In this document: piece by piece, positions 6,529 through 14,508 of the stretch
Layout: each line of letters begins with the position of its first letter
Numbering within the stretch: position 1 is the first letter of the stretch
Assembly: GCA_022560215.1 (NCBI GenBank)
Contig: JADFTO010000037.1
Coordinates: forward strand, 1-14,508
Length of the DNA: 14,508 nucleotides
Source: Pseudomonadota bacterium
GTDB lineage: Bacteria; Pseudomonadota; Alphaproteobacteria; Rhodospirillales; 2-02-FULL-58-16
Direction of reading: 5' to 3'
The notes under the pieces: model-generated
Seen by the model: only the letters and a program-made list of their open reading frames with translations
What the model was told of the DNA's origin: nothing
The model's database searches: none
Program-made: the position numbers and the translations under genes

Positions 6529-6556
6529 TTGTTCTCGCCGCCCCTGTCCCTACAAT
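6529..6556 (+). promoter_or_regulatory. Candidate promoter for the tsaE-addA operon
   Basis: TACAAT at 6551-6556 is a good -10 hexamer (5/6). A weak TTGTTC at 6529-6534 is 16 bases upstream. It lies in the divergent region between the reductase gene and tsaE, about 55 bases before the inferred transcript reaches the tsaE ATG. On the minus strand, TTGATC, a 17-base gap and CATTGT overlap the same region and could serve the reductase gene, but the match is poorer. Confidence 0.4.
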
Positions 6557-6565
6557 GGCCACCGG

Positions 6566-6596
6566 CCGATCCCCGATCAAGCCTCGCGGGGATCGG
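6566..6596. promoter_or_regulatory. Perfect 10-bp inverted repeat in the tsaE/reductase divergent region
   Basis: CCGATCCCCG (6566-6575) and CGGGGATCGG (6587-6596) are exact reverse complements around an 11-base loop. A further GATCGGGG at 6597-6604 could pair alternatively with CCCCGATC at 6571-6578. If transcription starts just after the TACAAT element, this hairpin forms the tsaE leader; as DNA it could be an operator for a dimeric regulator. There is no T-run, so it is unlikely to be an intrinsic terminator. Confidence 0.5.
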
Positions 6597-6616
6597 GATC
6601 GGGGAACTCTCTAACC

Positions 6617-7096
6617 ATGGCCCAGGCGGCGAAGTCTTCCACCGAGCTGTCCCTGCCCGACGAAGCGGCGACGGCCGCCCTCGCCCGGGAGCTCGCCCAT
6701 CTGGCCCGGACCGGCGACGTGTTCGCGCTCGGCGGCGAGATCGGCGTCGGCAAGACCTTCTTCGCCCGCGCCTTCATCCGGGCGCTGGGCGGCGGCGGCG
6801 AAGAAGTACCCAGCCCCACCTTCACCCTGCATCAGGCCTACGAGCTCCCTGACGCCACGGTCCACCACTTCGACCTCTTCCGCCTGTCGCATCCGGAGGA
6901 AACCCGGGAGCTCGGCCTGGAAGACGCCATGGCCGGCGGCATCACCCTGATCGAATGGCCCGACCGGCTGGGGCCGCTCCTGCCCGGGGACCGCCTGGAC
7001 GTGGCGCTCGCCTACGCAGACACGCCGGAGTCCCGCCGCGTGACGCTTTCTTGCCACGGCGCCTGGGCCGGGCGGCTGGGGGAGATCCATGGCTGA
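6617..7096 (+). CDS. tsaE: tRNA (adenosine(37)-N6)-threonylcarbamoyltransferase complex ATPase TsaE
   Basis: Small P-loop ATPase that works with TsaB and TsaD to make the t6A37 modification of ANN-decoding tRNAs. The 159-residue length is typical. The Walker A motif GEIGVGKT is at 40-47, followed by FFARAFIRALG. The family signatures PSPTFTLHQAYE (65-76), HHFDLFRL (83-90), LGLEDA (99-104) and ITLIEWPDRLG (109-119) come in the expected order. The P-loop has Ile-Gly-Val where many homologues have Leu-Gly-Ala, a conservative difference. ATG at 6617 is the natural start, about 12 bases after GGGGAAC. It is the first gene of the five-gene run, and its last eight bases overlap amgK. Confidence 0.95.
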   Translation: MAQAAKSSTELSLPDEAATAALARELAHLARTGDVFALGGEIGVGKTFFARAFIRALGGGGEEVPSPTFTLHQAYELPDATVHHFDLFRLSHPEETRELGLEDAMAGGITLIEWPDRLGPLLPGDRLDVALAYADTPESRRVTLSCHGAWAGRLGEIHG

Positions 7097-8093
7097 GCGC
7101 GCCGATGTGGTCGCCGCCTTTCTCGCCGCCCACGGGTGGGGGGACGCCGAGCGCCGGCCCCTCGCCGGGGACGCCTCCTTCCGCCGCTATGAACGCCTGA
7201 CCCGGGGGGACGAGCGGGCGGTGCTCATGGACGCAGCCCCGAATGCGGAAGACGTGCGTCCCTTCGTCCGCATGGCGCGCCACCTCAAGGGGCTGGGCTT
7301 GAGCGCGCCGGAGATCATCGCCCGGGACGAGGCCGCCGGCCTGGTCCTCGAAGAAGACCTGGGCGACGACACCTACACCCGGGTGCTGGCCTCGGGCGGA
7401 GACGAGGACGCCCTTTACGCCACCGCCGTGGATTTGCTCATCGAGCTTCACCGGAGGGGGGACGCGGTCCCGGCCGGCCTGCCCGCCTACGGCAACGGCC
7501 GGCTCCTGGACGAGGCCTTCCTGCTTCCCCGCTGGTACTTGCCCGCCATGGAGGGCCGGCCCGTATCCGAGACGGCGCGGCGGAGCTACGGCGAAGCCTG
7601 GCTTTCCCTTTTCCCCACGGTCCACGCCCGGCCCCGGACCCTCGTGCTCAGGGACTATCACGTGGACAACCTGATGCGGCTCCCCGGCCGCCCAGGGATC
7701 GCGGCCTGCGGGCTGCTCGACTTCCAGGACGCGGTGGCGGGCCCGGCGGCCTACGACCTGATGTCGCTCCTGGAGGACGCGCGGCGGGATCTGGGCCCGG
7801 GGCTGATCCAGGGCATGTTAGGCCGCTACCGGGCCGCCTTCCCGGACCTGGACGGTGCCGCCTTCGAGACCGCCTACGCCATCCTCGCCGCCCAGCGCCA
7901 CGCCAAGGTGATCGGCATCTTCACCCGGCTGTCGGTGCGCGACGGCAAGCCCGCCTATCTGGCCCATATCCCCAGGGTCTGGCGGCTGCTGGAAGCGGCC
8001 CTGGAGCACCCGGCCCTGGCCCGAATCAGGGACTGGTTCGAGCGCCACGTACCGGGCCGCGGCATCCCCCCCGCCGGGGAAGCGGCCCCATGA
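7089..8093 (+). CDS. amgK: Anomeric MurNAc/GlcNAc kinase AmgK (aminoglycoside-phosphotransferase fold)
   Basis: 334-residue cytoplasmic kinase that would phosphorylate the C1 hydroxyl of recovered N-acetylmuramic acid (and GlcNAc), giving MurNAc-alpha-1-phosphate for MurU and so bypassing de novo UDP-MurNAc synthesis. The APH fold is shown by GDASFRRYER (27-36) in the nucleotide-binding lobe, the EEDLGDDT segment (88-95), the catalytic loop LRDYHVDNLM with Asp189 and Asn194, and the metal-binding LLDFQDA with Asp211, then AYDLMSLLED. The fold alone could mean an antibiotic kinase or choline kinase; direct overlap with murU decides for AmgK. The start overlaps the tsaE stop by eight bases and has GGGGGAG in front. 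Its stop overlaps the murU ATG (ATGA). Confidence 0.9.
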   Translation: MAERADVVAAFLAAHGWGDAERRPLAGDASFRRYERLTRGDERAVLMDAAPNAEDVRPFVRMARHLKGLGLSAPEIIARDEAAGLVLEEDLGDDTYTRVLASGGDEDALYATAVDLLIELHRRGDAVPAGLPAYGNGRLLDEAFLLPRWYLPAMEGRPVSETARRSYGEAWLSLFPTVHARPRTLVLRDYHVDNLMRLPGRPGIAACGLLDFQDAVAGPAAYDLMSLLEDARRDLGPGLIQGMLGRYRAAFPDLDGAAFETAYAILAAQRHAKVIGIFTRLSVRDGKPAYLAHIPRVWRLLEAALEHPALARIRDWFERHVPGRGIPPAGEAAP

Positions 8094-8833
8094 CCGGCTG
8101 CACCCCAAAACACGCCATGGTGCTGGCCGCGGGCCGGGGCGAGCGCATGCGCCCCCTCACCGACACCCTGCCCAAGCCCCTGATCGACGTCGGCGGGCGC
8201 GCCCTGGTGGACCGCGTCATCGACCGGCTGGAAGACGCGGGCGTCGAGGCCGTGGCGGTCAACCTCCATCATCTGGGGCACCTGATCGAGGACCACCTGG
8301 GCCGCCGGGCCTCGGGGGGGGCGAAGATCAGTTTCTCGCCCGAGGACATCCTGCTGGACACCGGCGGCGGCGTGGCCAGGGCGCTGCCGCTGCTGGGCGA
8401 GGAGCCGTTTTTCGTCGCCAACGCCGACGTGATATGGCTGAACGGGTGCGATGACGCCTTGGGCCGCCTGTCCGGCGCCTGGGACGACCGCCTCATGGAC
8501 GGCCTCCTGCTGGTCCATTCCACGGTGGAGGCTTACGGCTACGAGGGCGACGGCGATTTCATGATGGACCCGGCGGGACTGCTCGCCCGCCGGCCCGAGG
8601 GCGAGATCGCCCCCTTCCTGTTCACCGGCGTCCAGATTCTTCATCCGCGCCTGTTCGACGGGGCTCCGGAGGCGCCGTTTTCCCTCAATCTTCTCTACGA
8701 CAAGGCCCTGGGCCGGGGCCGGCTTTACGGCGTCGTCCACGACGGCGAGTGGTTCCACCTGGGCACGCCCCGGGGCCTGGAAGAGGCCGAGACCTACATG
8801 AACGAACGATACGCCGGAATCAGGCGCCGATGA
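8090..8833 (+). CDS. murU: N-acetylmuramate alpha-1-phosphate uridylyltransferase MurU
   Basis: 247-residue cytoplasmic nucleotidyltransferase that would join MurNAc-alpha-1-phosphate and UTP to give UDP-MurNAc in peptidoglycan recycling. The NTP-binding signature LAAGRGERMRPLTDTLPKPL is at 12-31, with the catalytic-type Arg and Lys29. TGGGVARAL (91-99) and the metal-binding Asp in VANADVIW (Asp113) follow, and the C-terminal part has FTGVQILHPRLF and WFHLGTPRGL. It is related to glucose-1-phosphate thymidylyl- and mannose-1-phosphate guanylyltransferases, but the size and pairing with amgK support MurU. Start and stop overlap neighbours by four bases each (ATGA). This recycling route is associated with fosfomycin tolerance in other Gram-negatives; whether it applies here is inference. 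Confidence 0.92.
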   Translation: MTGCTPKHAMVLAAGRGERMRPLTDTLPKPLIDVGGRALVDRVIDRLEDAGVEAVAVNLHHLGHLIEDHLGRRASGGAKISFSPEDILLDTGGGVARALPLLGEEPFFVANADVIWLNGCDDALGRLSGAWDDRLMDGLLLVHSTVEAYGYEGDGDFMMDPAGLLARRPEGEIAPFLFTGVQILHPRLFDGAPEAPFSLNLLYDKALGRGRLYGVVHDGEWFHLGTPRGLEEAETYMNERYAGIRRR

Positions 8834-11733
8834 GCGCCAGGCCCAGGCTTTACACCATCCCTGCCGGGCTTCCCTTCCTGGACGCCCTGGCGGCGGGCTT
8901 AGCTGAGCGCTCAGGCGCCGATGCCCTCGCCGACGCCCGGGTGCTGCTGCCGACGCGCCGCGCCTGCCGGGCCCTGGCCGAGGCCTTTTTGCGCCGCGGC
9001 GGCGGCCGCCCCATGCTGCTGCCCGCGATGACGCCCTTGGGCGACGTGGACGAGGACGAGCTCGCCTTCACCGAGCACGGGCAGGACCTGGACATCCCGC
9101 CGGCCATATCGGGGACCAGGCGGCAGATGCTGCTGACCCGCCTCGTGCTGGCGCTCAAATCCGGGCACGCCACCCCGGACCAGGCGGCGCGCCTGGCCGC
9201 CGAGCTGGCGCGCCTCCTCGACCGGGTGGCGACCGAGCGCGTGAGCTTCGACCGCCTGGCCGATCTGGTGCCGGACGAACTCGCCGGGCACTGGCAGATC
9301 ACCCTGAAATTCATGAAGATCCTCACCGAGCAGTGGCCCGCCGTGCTCGAAGACGAAGGCTGCATCGAGCCCGCCGACCGCCGCAACCGGCTGCTCGAGG
9401 CCCAGGCCCGGGCCTGGCGCCTTGCCCCGCCGCCGGGCCCGGTGGTGGCGGCGGGCTCCACGGGCACGGTGCCGGCCACGGCCGACCTCCTGGACGTGAT
9501 CTGCCGCCTGCCGGACGGCGCCGTGGTGCTGCCCGGGCTGGACCGGGAGCAGGACCCGGACGCCTGGGCGGCGCTGGAGCCCACCCATCCCCAGTACGCC
9601 ATGGCCCGGCTGCTGGAGCGGCTGGGGGCGGAACCGGGCGACGTGGAGGACTGGCCGGCGCCAGGCGTGCCGGCAACGACGCCGGCGCGCGCCGCCGTCG
9701 TCAACCGGGCGCTCCGTCCGGCGGCGGTGCCGGCAATTTCCGCCGCCCCGGCCCTGGACGGCGTCGTCCGCATCGACTGCCCCGGCCCCCACGAGGAAGC
9801 CGGCGTCATCGCGCTCATCATGCGCCAATGCCTGGAGGACCAGGGCCGCACCGCCGCCCTGGTCACCCCGGACCGCGCCCTCGCCCGCCGGGTGGCCGCG
9901 GAACTGGGGCGCTGGGGGATCGACATCGACGATTCCGCGGGCACGCCCCTTTCCCGGACTCCGCCGGGGTCGTTCCTCAGGCTCAGCGCCAGGATGGCGG
10001 CGGAAGGCCTGGCGCCCGTGCCCCTGCTGGCGGCCCTGAAGCACCCCCTGGCCGCGGGCGGGATGGCGCCTTCGGCCTTCCGCGCCCTGGTCCGGCGCCT
10101 GGAGACGGCGGGCTTGCGCGGCCCCCGCCCGGGACCGGGGATGGGGGGGCTGCGCGCCGCCTTGAAAACGAAAGACAAAAAAGCCCTGGCGCCCTTGCTC
10201 GAGGCCCTGGATGAGGCGTCGGGGCCGTTCATCAGGGCGCTCGGGCGCAAGCGCACCCCCTTGCGGGACCTGCTCGGGGCGCACGTGGAGATGGCCGAGG
10301 CGCTCGCCGCCAGCGACACCGATGAGGGCGCCGCCAGGCTGTGGGCGGGCGAGGCCGGCGCCGAAGCCGCCGCCTTCGTCGCCGAGGTGGCCGATTCGGC
10401 GGACGTCCTGGACCCCGTCGGCGGCTCGGCCTACGCCGCCCTGCTCGACGTCCTGATGGCCGGACGGGCGGTCAGGCCCCGCTTCGGCAAGCACCCGAGG
10501 CTGCACATCTGGGGCCTGCTTGAAGCCCGCCTGCAACACGCCGACACCATCGTCATGGGCGGGCTCAACGAAGGCACCTGGCCCCCCGAGGCCGCCGCCA
10601 GCCCCTGGATGAGCCGTCCCATGCTTGCCGAATTCGGCCTGCCCGAGCCGGAACGGCGGATCGGGCTCGCCGCCCACGACTTCAGCCAGGCCTTTTCGGC
10701 CCCCCGCGTGGTGCTGACCCGCTCGGCGAAGGCCGGCGGCACGCCGACGGTGCCGTGCAGGTGGCTGCTCAGGCTGGACAACTTAGGTCCCGGCGCGGTC
10801 CCGAAAAGGGACGCCGAGTGGCTCCACTGGCAGGGCCTGCTGGACCAGCCTACGGCCATCCGGGCGGCGCCCCCGCCCGCGCCCAGGCCCCCGCTCGAGG
10901 CCCGCCCCAGGCGGTTGTCGGTGACCCAGATCGAGACCTGGATGCGCGACCCCTACGGCATCTATGCCCGCCACGTGCTCGGCCTCAAGGCCCTGGACCC
11001 CATCGACGCCGACCCGGACGCAGCCGACTACGGCTCCCTCATCCACCGGGCGCTGGACGATTTCCTCGGCGCCCACCCGGGCCCCCTGCCCGAAGACGCC
11101 CTCGATCTCCTGATGGAGTCGGGGCGCAAGACCTTCGGCCGGTTCCTGGACCGCCCCGGCGTCTGGGCCTTCTGGTGGCCCCGATTCGAGCGCATCGCGC
11201 GCTGGTTCATTCCCGTGCAGCGTCGGCGCCGGGAATTCGTCCGCGCCAGCGCCAGCGAGGCGGTCGGCAGCCTCACCCTGGACGGCCCGGCGGGCCCCTT
11301 CGTGCTGACCGCCAGGGCCGACCGCCTCGATGTGCTTGAAGACGGGACCATCGCCGTCATCGACTACAAGACCGGAGCCCCGCCGAGCCCCAGGGAGGTG
11401 GCCGCCGGGTTCGCCCCGCAGCTTCCCCTGGAGGCCGCCATCGCCGAGGCCGGCGGCTTCGAAGGGGTGCCGGCGGCGCCGGTCTCGGCCCTGGAATACT
11501 GGCGGCTCAGGGGCGGCAACTTAGGCGGCGAGATCAGGAGCGCCGGCGACGACGTGCCGGCCCTCATCAGCCACGCCCTGGAGGGACTGGGCCGGCTGAT
11601 CGCCGCCTTCGATTCAGGCGACACCCCATATCAGGCCCGCCCCCGCCCCGACCAGGCGCCCAGGTTCAGCGACTACGAGCACCTGGCCCGGGTCAAGGAA
11701 TGGTCGGTGGCGGACGGAGACGACGGGCCATGA
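8830..11733 (+). CDS. addB: Double-strand break repair protein AddB, alphaproteobacterial type
   Basis: 967-residue subunit of the AddAB helicase-nuclease that resects double-strand DNA ends and loads RecA. The N-terminal half is a helicase-like region without a functional Walker A motif, beginning IPAGLPFLDALAAGL with LLPTRRACRAL near residue 38. The C-terminal nuclease domain begins at about 697 with LSVTQIETWMRDPYGIYARHVL. It contains YGSLIHRALDDF (about 733-744), RADRLDVLEDG (about 827), the active-site VIDYKTG (about 842) and PQLPLEAAIAEAG (about 862), a PD-(D/E)XK nuclease of the RecB family. It ends with DYEHLARVKEW, typical of the alpha type. I see no four-cysteine iron-sulfur cluster as in Bacillus AddB. 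ATG at 8830 overlaps the murU stop; the TGA overlaps the addA ATG. Confidence 0.95.
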   Translation: MSARPRLYTIPAGLPFLDALAAGLAERSGADALADARVLLPTRRACRALAEAFLRRGGGRPMLLPAMTPLGDVDEDELAFTEHGQDLDIPPAISGTRRQMLLTRLVLALKSGHATPDQAARLAAELARLLDRVATERVSFDRLADLVPDELAGHWQITLKFMKILTEQWPAVLEDEGCIEPADRRNRLLEAQARAWRLAPPPGPVVAAGSTGTVPATADLLDVICRLPDGAVVLPGLDREQDPDAWAALEPTHPQYAMARLLERLGAEPGDVEDWPAPGVPATTPARAAVVNRALRPAAVPAISAAPALDGVVRIDCPGPHEEAGVIALIMRQCLEDQGRTAALVTPDRALARRVAAELGRWGIDIDDSAGTPLSRTPPGSFLRLSARMAAEGLAPVPLLAALKHPLAAGGMAPSAFRALVRRLETAGLRGPRPGPGMGGLRAALKTKDKKALAPLLEALDEASGPFIRALGRKRTPLRDLLGAHVEMAEALAASDTDEGAARLWAGEAGAEAAAFVAEVADSADVLDPVGGSAYAALLDVLMAGRAVRPRFGKHPRLHIWGLLEARLQHADTIVMGGLNEGTWPPEAAASPWMSRPMLAEFGLPEPERRIGLAAHDFSQAFSAPRVVLTRSAKAGGTPTVPCRWLLRLDNLGPGAVPKRDAEWLHWQGLLDQPTAIRAAPPPAPRPPLEARPRRLSVTQIETWMRDPYGIYARHVLGLKALDPIDADPDAADYGSLIHRALDDFLGAHPGPLPEDALDLLMESGRKTFGRFLDRPGVWAFWWPRFERIARWFIPVQRRRREFVRASASEAVGSLTLDGPAGPFVLTARADRLDVLEDGTIAVIDYKTGAPPSPREVAAGFAPQLPLEAAIAEAGGFEGVPAAPVSALEYWRLRGGNLGGEIRSAGDDVPALISHALEGLGRLIAAFDSGDTPYQARPRPDQAPRFSDYEHLARVKEWSVADGDDGP

Positions 11734-14508
11734 CGGCGAACCCCGAGGACGCCCAGCGCCGGGCCGCAAACCCTAAGGCATCGGTCTGGGTGGCGGCGTC
11801 CGCGGGCACCGGCAAGACCAAGGTGCTGACCGACCGGGTGCTCGGCCTGATGCTGGCCGGCACCCCGCCCCGGCGCATCCTCTGCCTCACCTTCACCAAG
11901 GCCGCCGCCGCCGAGATGGCCAACCGAATCGCCGAGCGCCTGGGGGCCTGGGCGTCGGCCCCGGAAGAGGAGCTGGACGAAAGCCTGGCCGGGCTCCTCG
12001 GCCGCGCCGCGGGCGAAGAAACCCGGGCCCGCGCCCGCGGCCTGTTCGCCCGTGTCCTGGACAGCGGCATGAACATCCAGACCATCCACGCCTTCTGCCA
12101 GTCCCTGCTCGGCCGCTTTCCCCTGGAGGCCGGGCTGGCGCCCCACTTCACGGTCATGGACGAGAGGGACGCCAACGAAATGCTGGCCGCCGCCAAGGAA
12201 GACGTCCTGTCCCGGGCCCGCGGGGACGAGGCCCTGGCCCTGGCCCTGGCCCGGGTCACCGCCCACATCCACGAGACCGCCTTCTCCGGCCTGCTGGGCG
12301 ACCTGGCCCGGGACCGGGGGCGGCTCGGCCGGCTGATCATGCGTTTTGGCTCCGCCGACGCGGCGGCGGACGCCAGCCGCCGCCTGCTCGGGCTGGAGGC
12401 GGACGACACCCCCGCCGCCGTCATCGAGGCGGCCTCGGGCGACCAGGCGTTCGATGCCCCCGCCCTACGTGCCGCCGCCGCCGCACTGGACGGGGGAACG
12501 GACGCGGACGCCAGGCGCGCCGCCGCCGTCTGCCGCTGGCTGGCCGCCAGCCCCGGCGACAGGGCGGAGCGATTCGAGATTTACGCGACCGCCTTCCTGG
12601 CCAATGGGCTGAGCACCATCCGGCGCACCCTGATCACCAAGAAGGCGGCCAAGTCCGACCCTGACGCGGGGCCGGCGCTGGAGGCCGAGGCGGCGCGCCT
12701 GTTGTTCGTCGCCGGGCGCACCCGCGCCGCCGTCACGGCGGAGGCCACGCACGGGCTCCTCACCCTGGGCGAGGCCCTGCTCGCCGCCTATGGCCGCCAC
12801 AAGGAGAGCCGCGCCCTGCTCGATTTCGACGACCTGATCCTCAAGGCCGGCGCCTTCCTCGAAGGCCAGGGCAACGCCACCTGGGCGCACTACAAGCTGG
12901 ACGGGGGCATCGACCACATCCTCATCGACGAGGCCCAGGACACCAACCCGGAGCAGTGGCGGGTGGTCAAGGCGCTGGCCGAAGAATTCTTCTCCGGCGA
13001 GGGCGCCCACGAGACCCCGCGCACGGTGTTCGCCGTCGGCGACGCCAAGCAGTCCATCTTCGGCTTCCAGGGCGCGGACCCGGCCGCCTTCCAGGACATG
13101 CGGGAGCTGTTCGCCGAACGGGTGCCCGCCGCCGGGGGGACCTGGCGCGAAGAGGACCTCACCCAGTCGTACCGCTCCACCCGCGCCGTGCTCGACGCCG
13201 TGGACGCCGTGTTCGCCAGGCCCGAGGCCGCCGACGGCGTGTCCGGGCGGCCCATCACCCATGAGGCGCATCGCCGTGACGACGGCGGCCTGGTGGAGCT
13301 GTGGCCGCCCGTGGAGCCCGCCCCCAGCGACCCGCCCCCGCCCTGGAAGCCGCCGGTGGAGCGAATCGAGGCGGATTCCCCGCCCCAGCGCCTGGCCCGG
13401 CTGATCTCCCGGCGCATCCAGGCCATGGTAAGCGGGGCCGAGACCCTGGAATCCAAGGGCCGCCCCATACGCCCCGGCGACGTCATGGTCCTGGTGCGCC
13501 GGCGCACCGGATTCGTCGAGGCCCTGGTCCGCGAGTGCAAGAACCTGGACGTGCCCGTGGCCGGCGTCGACAGGATGGTCTTGACCGAGCAGATGGCGGT
13601 CATGGACCTGGTGGCGCTTGGCCGTTTCCTGCTCCTGCCCGACGACGACCTGACCCTGGCGGCGGTGCTCAAGGGCCCGCTCATCGGCCTCGACGAGGAG
13701 CGCCTGTTCGCCCTCGCCCACGGCCGCCGCGGCGCCTTGTGGCGGGAACTCGAGGACCGCGCCGGGGACGACCCCGCCTTCGAGGCCGCCCGGGGGGAAC
13801 TCTCCCGGCTTCTCGACCTGGCCGGCGCCGTGCCGCCGTTCGAGCTCTATTCGCGCATCCTCGGCGCCGGCCGGGGGCGGGACAAGCTCCTCGGCCGCCT
13901 CGGCCCCGACGCCGAGGATCCCATTTCGGAGTTTCTCGACCTGGCCCTCGCCTTCGAGCGCACCCACGTCCCCTCCCTCGAGGGTTTCCTGCACTGGCTG
14001 GAAGCCGGGGCCGTGGAGGTCAAGCGCGACCCGGAGCAGGAAACCCGCGACACCGTCCGCGTCATGACCGTGCACGGGGCCAAGGGCCTTCAGTCCCCGA
14101 TCGTGTTCCTCCCCGACACCATGCAGGTGCCCCGCGCCGGTCCCCGGCTGCTGTGGACGGAGGACGGCCTGTTGCTGTGGCCGCCGGCAAGGGCCTTCCA
14201 CGAGGAAGTGGCCGAGGGGATGCGCGCCCAGAGCGACCAGTTGCGCGACCGGGAATACCGCCGCCTGCTCTACGTCGCCATGACCCGCGCCGAGGACAGG
14301 CTGTACGTCTGCGGCTGGCGGACCAGGCAATCGCCGCCCGAGGGCTGCTGGTACAACCTGGTCAGGGACGGCCTCGCCGACCTTCCCCAAACGGAAGAGC
14401 TGGCCGCCGCTTATCTGGGGCCCGAAATCCGGCATGCCCGGGTGCTCAGGCTGTCCTGCCCGCAGAAGGCCGAAGCGAAGCCCGGCGGGGGAGGCAAGGC
14501 GGAGCCGC
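11730..14508 (+). CDS. addA: Double-strand break repair helicase AddA (3' end beyond window)
   Basis: UvrD/Rep-type superfamily 1 ATP-dependent helicase with a C-terminal nuclease, partner of AddB. From ATG at 11730 (overlapping the addB TGA) the frame stays open for 926 codons to the window edge. Motifs in order: Walker A ASAGTGKT (23-30); motif Ia CLTFTKAAAAEMANR; QTIHAFCQSLL; Walker B LIDEAQDTNPEQW (DEAQD at 400-404); motif III VGDAKQSIFGFQGADP (about 436-451); motif IV TQSYRSTR (about 478); motif V VMTVHGAKGLQSP (about 778-790); motif VI YRRLLYVAMTRAEDRL (about 843-858). All helicase motifs look intact. Homologues are about 1150-1200 residues, so the missing part should hold the RecB-like nuclease domain, whose catalytic residues cannot be checked here. 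Confidence 0.95.
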   Translation, partial: MTANPEDAQRRAANPKASVWVAASAGTGKTKVLTDRVLGLMLAGTPPRRILCLTFTKAAAAEMANRIAERLGAWASAPEEELDESLAGLLGRAAGEETRARARGLFARVLDSGMNIQTIHAFCQSLLGRFPLEAGLAPHFTVMDERDANEMLAAAKEDVLSRARGDEALALALARVTAHIHETAFSGLLGDLARDRGRLGRLIMRFGSADAAADASRRLLGLEADDTPAAVIEAASGDQAFDAPALRAAAAALDGGTDADARRAAAVCRWLAASPGDRAERFEIYATAFLANGLSTIRRTLITKKAAKSDPDAGPALEAEAARLLFVAGRTRAAVTAEATHGLLTLGEALLAAYGRHKESRALLDFDDLILKAGAFLEGQGNATWAHYKLDGGIDHILIDEAQDTNPEQWRVVKALAEEFFSGEGAHETPRTVFAVGDAKQSIFGFQGADPAAFQDMRELFAERVPAAGGTWREEDLTQSYRSTRAVLDAVDAVFARPEAADGVSGRPITHEAHRRDDGGLVELWPPVEPAPSDPPPPWKPPVERIEADSPPQRLARLISRRIQAMVSGAETLESKGRPIRPGDVMVLVRRRTGFVEALVRECKNLDVPVAGVDRMVLTEQMAVMDLVALGRFLLLPDDDLTLAAVLKGPLIGLDEERLFALAHGRRGALWRELEDRAGDDPAFEAARGELSRLLDLAGAVPPFELYSRILGAGRGRDKLLGRLGPDAEDPISEFLDLALAFERTHVPSLEGFLHWLEAGAVEVKRDPEQETRDTVRVMTVHGAKGLQSPIVFLPDTMQVPRAGPRLLWTEDGLLLWPPARAFHEEVAEGMRAQSDQLRDREYRRLLYVAMTRAEDRLYVCGWRTRQSPPEGCWYNLVRDGLADLPQTEELAAAYLGPEIRHARVLRLSCPQKAEAKPGGGGKAEP

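Noticed and set aside
7089..8093. Aminoglycoside antibiotic resistance kinase
   Set aside because: The fold is shared, but the gene overlaps murU and sits in a housekeeping operon, so the AmgK role in cell-wall recycling is far more likely than drug resistance.
8911..10677. 588-codon minus-strand open frame
   Set aside because: It is antisense to addB, which shows coherent AddB sequence throughout. The shadow protein is low-complexity, rich in Gly, Arg and Gln.
12465..14435. 656-codon open frame on the minus strand opposite addA
   Set aside because: It is fully antisense to addA, whose seven helicase motifs are intact in order. The composition (Gly, Ala, Val, Gln, His-rich) is the usual shadow of high-GC coding DNA, and no domain is recognisable.

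Overview
The window is GC-rich (roughly 70% by eye), gene-dense chromosomal DNA from a bacterium, most likely an alphaproteobacterium (perhaps Rhodospirillales-like). The placement is inferred from the alphaproteobacterial-type AddB, the tsaE-amgK-murU-addB-addA gene order, the thioredoxin-reductase-like ferredoxin-NADP reductase and the style of the CysRS sequence. I see no tRNA, rRNA, CRISPR array, transposase or phage gene.

Layout. 3-62 (+): last codons of an unknown gene. 89-928 (-): 2-oxoglutarate/Fe(II) oxygenase. 1016-1504 (-): small exported protein. 1640-2413 (-): MTA/SAH nucleosidase (mtnN). 2540-2815 (-): C-terminal part of a response-regulator receiver domain. 2795-2887 (+): short GluQ-RS-like fragment. 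2864-3781 (+): C-terminal two thirds of cysteinyl-tRNA synthetase. 3786-4493 (+): membrane-anchored retropepsin-like aspartic protease. 4658-5440 (+): HPt domain fused to a degenerate receiver domain. 5468-6505 (-): ferredoxin/flavodoxin-NADP+ reductase. 6617-14508 (+): tightly overlapping tsaE-amgK-murU-addB-addA run, with addA cut by the window end.

Functions. The 6617-14508 operon joins t6A tRNA modification (TsaE), the anomeric-kinase/uridylyltransferase pair of peptidoglycan recycling (AmgK, MurU) and the AddAB double-strand-break helicase-nuclease. Each start overlaps the preceding stop by 4-8 bases, which suggests one transcript with translational coupling. The left part holds unlinked housekeeping and signalling genes.

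The most unusual site is 2795-2890. Three broken genes meet within about 100 bases: a receiver domain without its N-terminus, about 25-30 codons resembling the KRxxA region of glutamyl-Q tRNA(Asp) synthetase, and cysS without the half that carries its HIGH motif. Both joins fall where the neighbouring sequences look alike. Since cysS is essential, this is either an assembly or amplification chimera or a real microhomology-mediated rearrangement with an intact cysS elsewhere. I found no convincing new defence or mobile system. The other point worth attention is the HPt-pseudoreceiver protein at 4658-5440.
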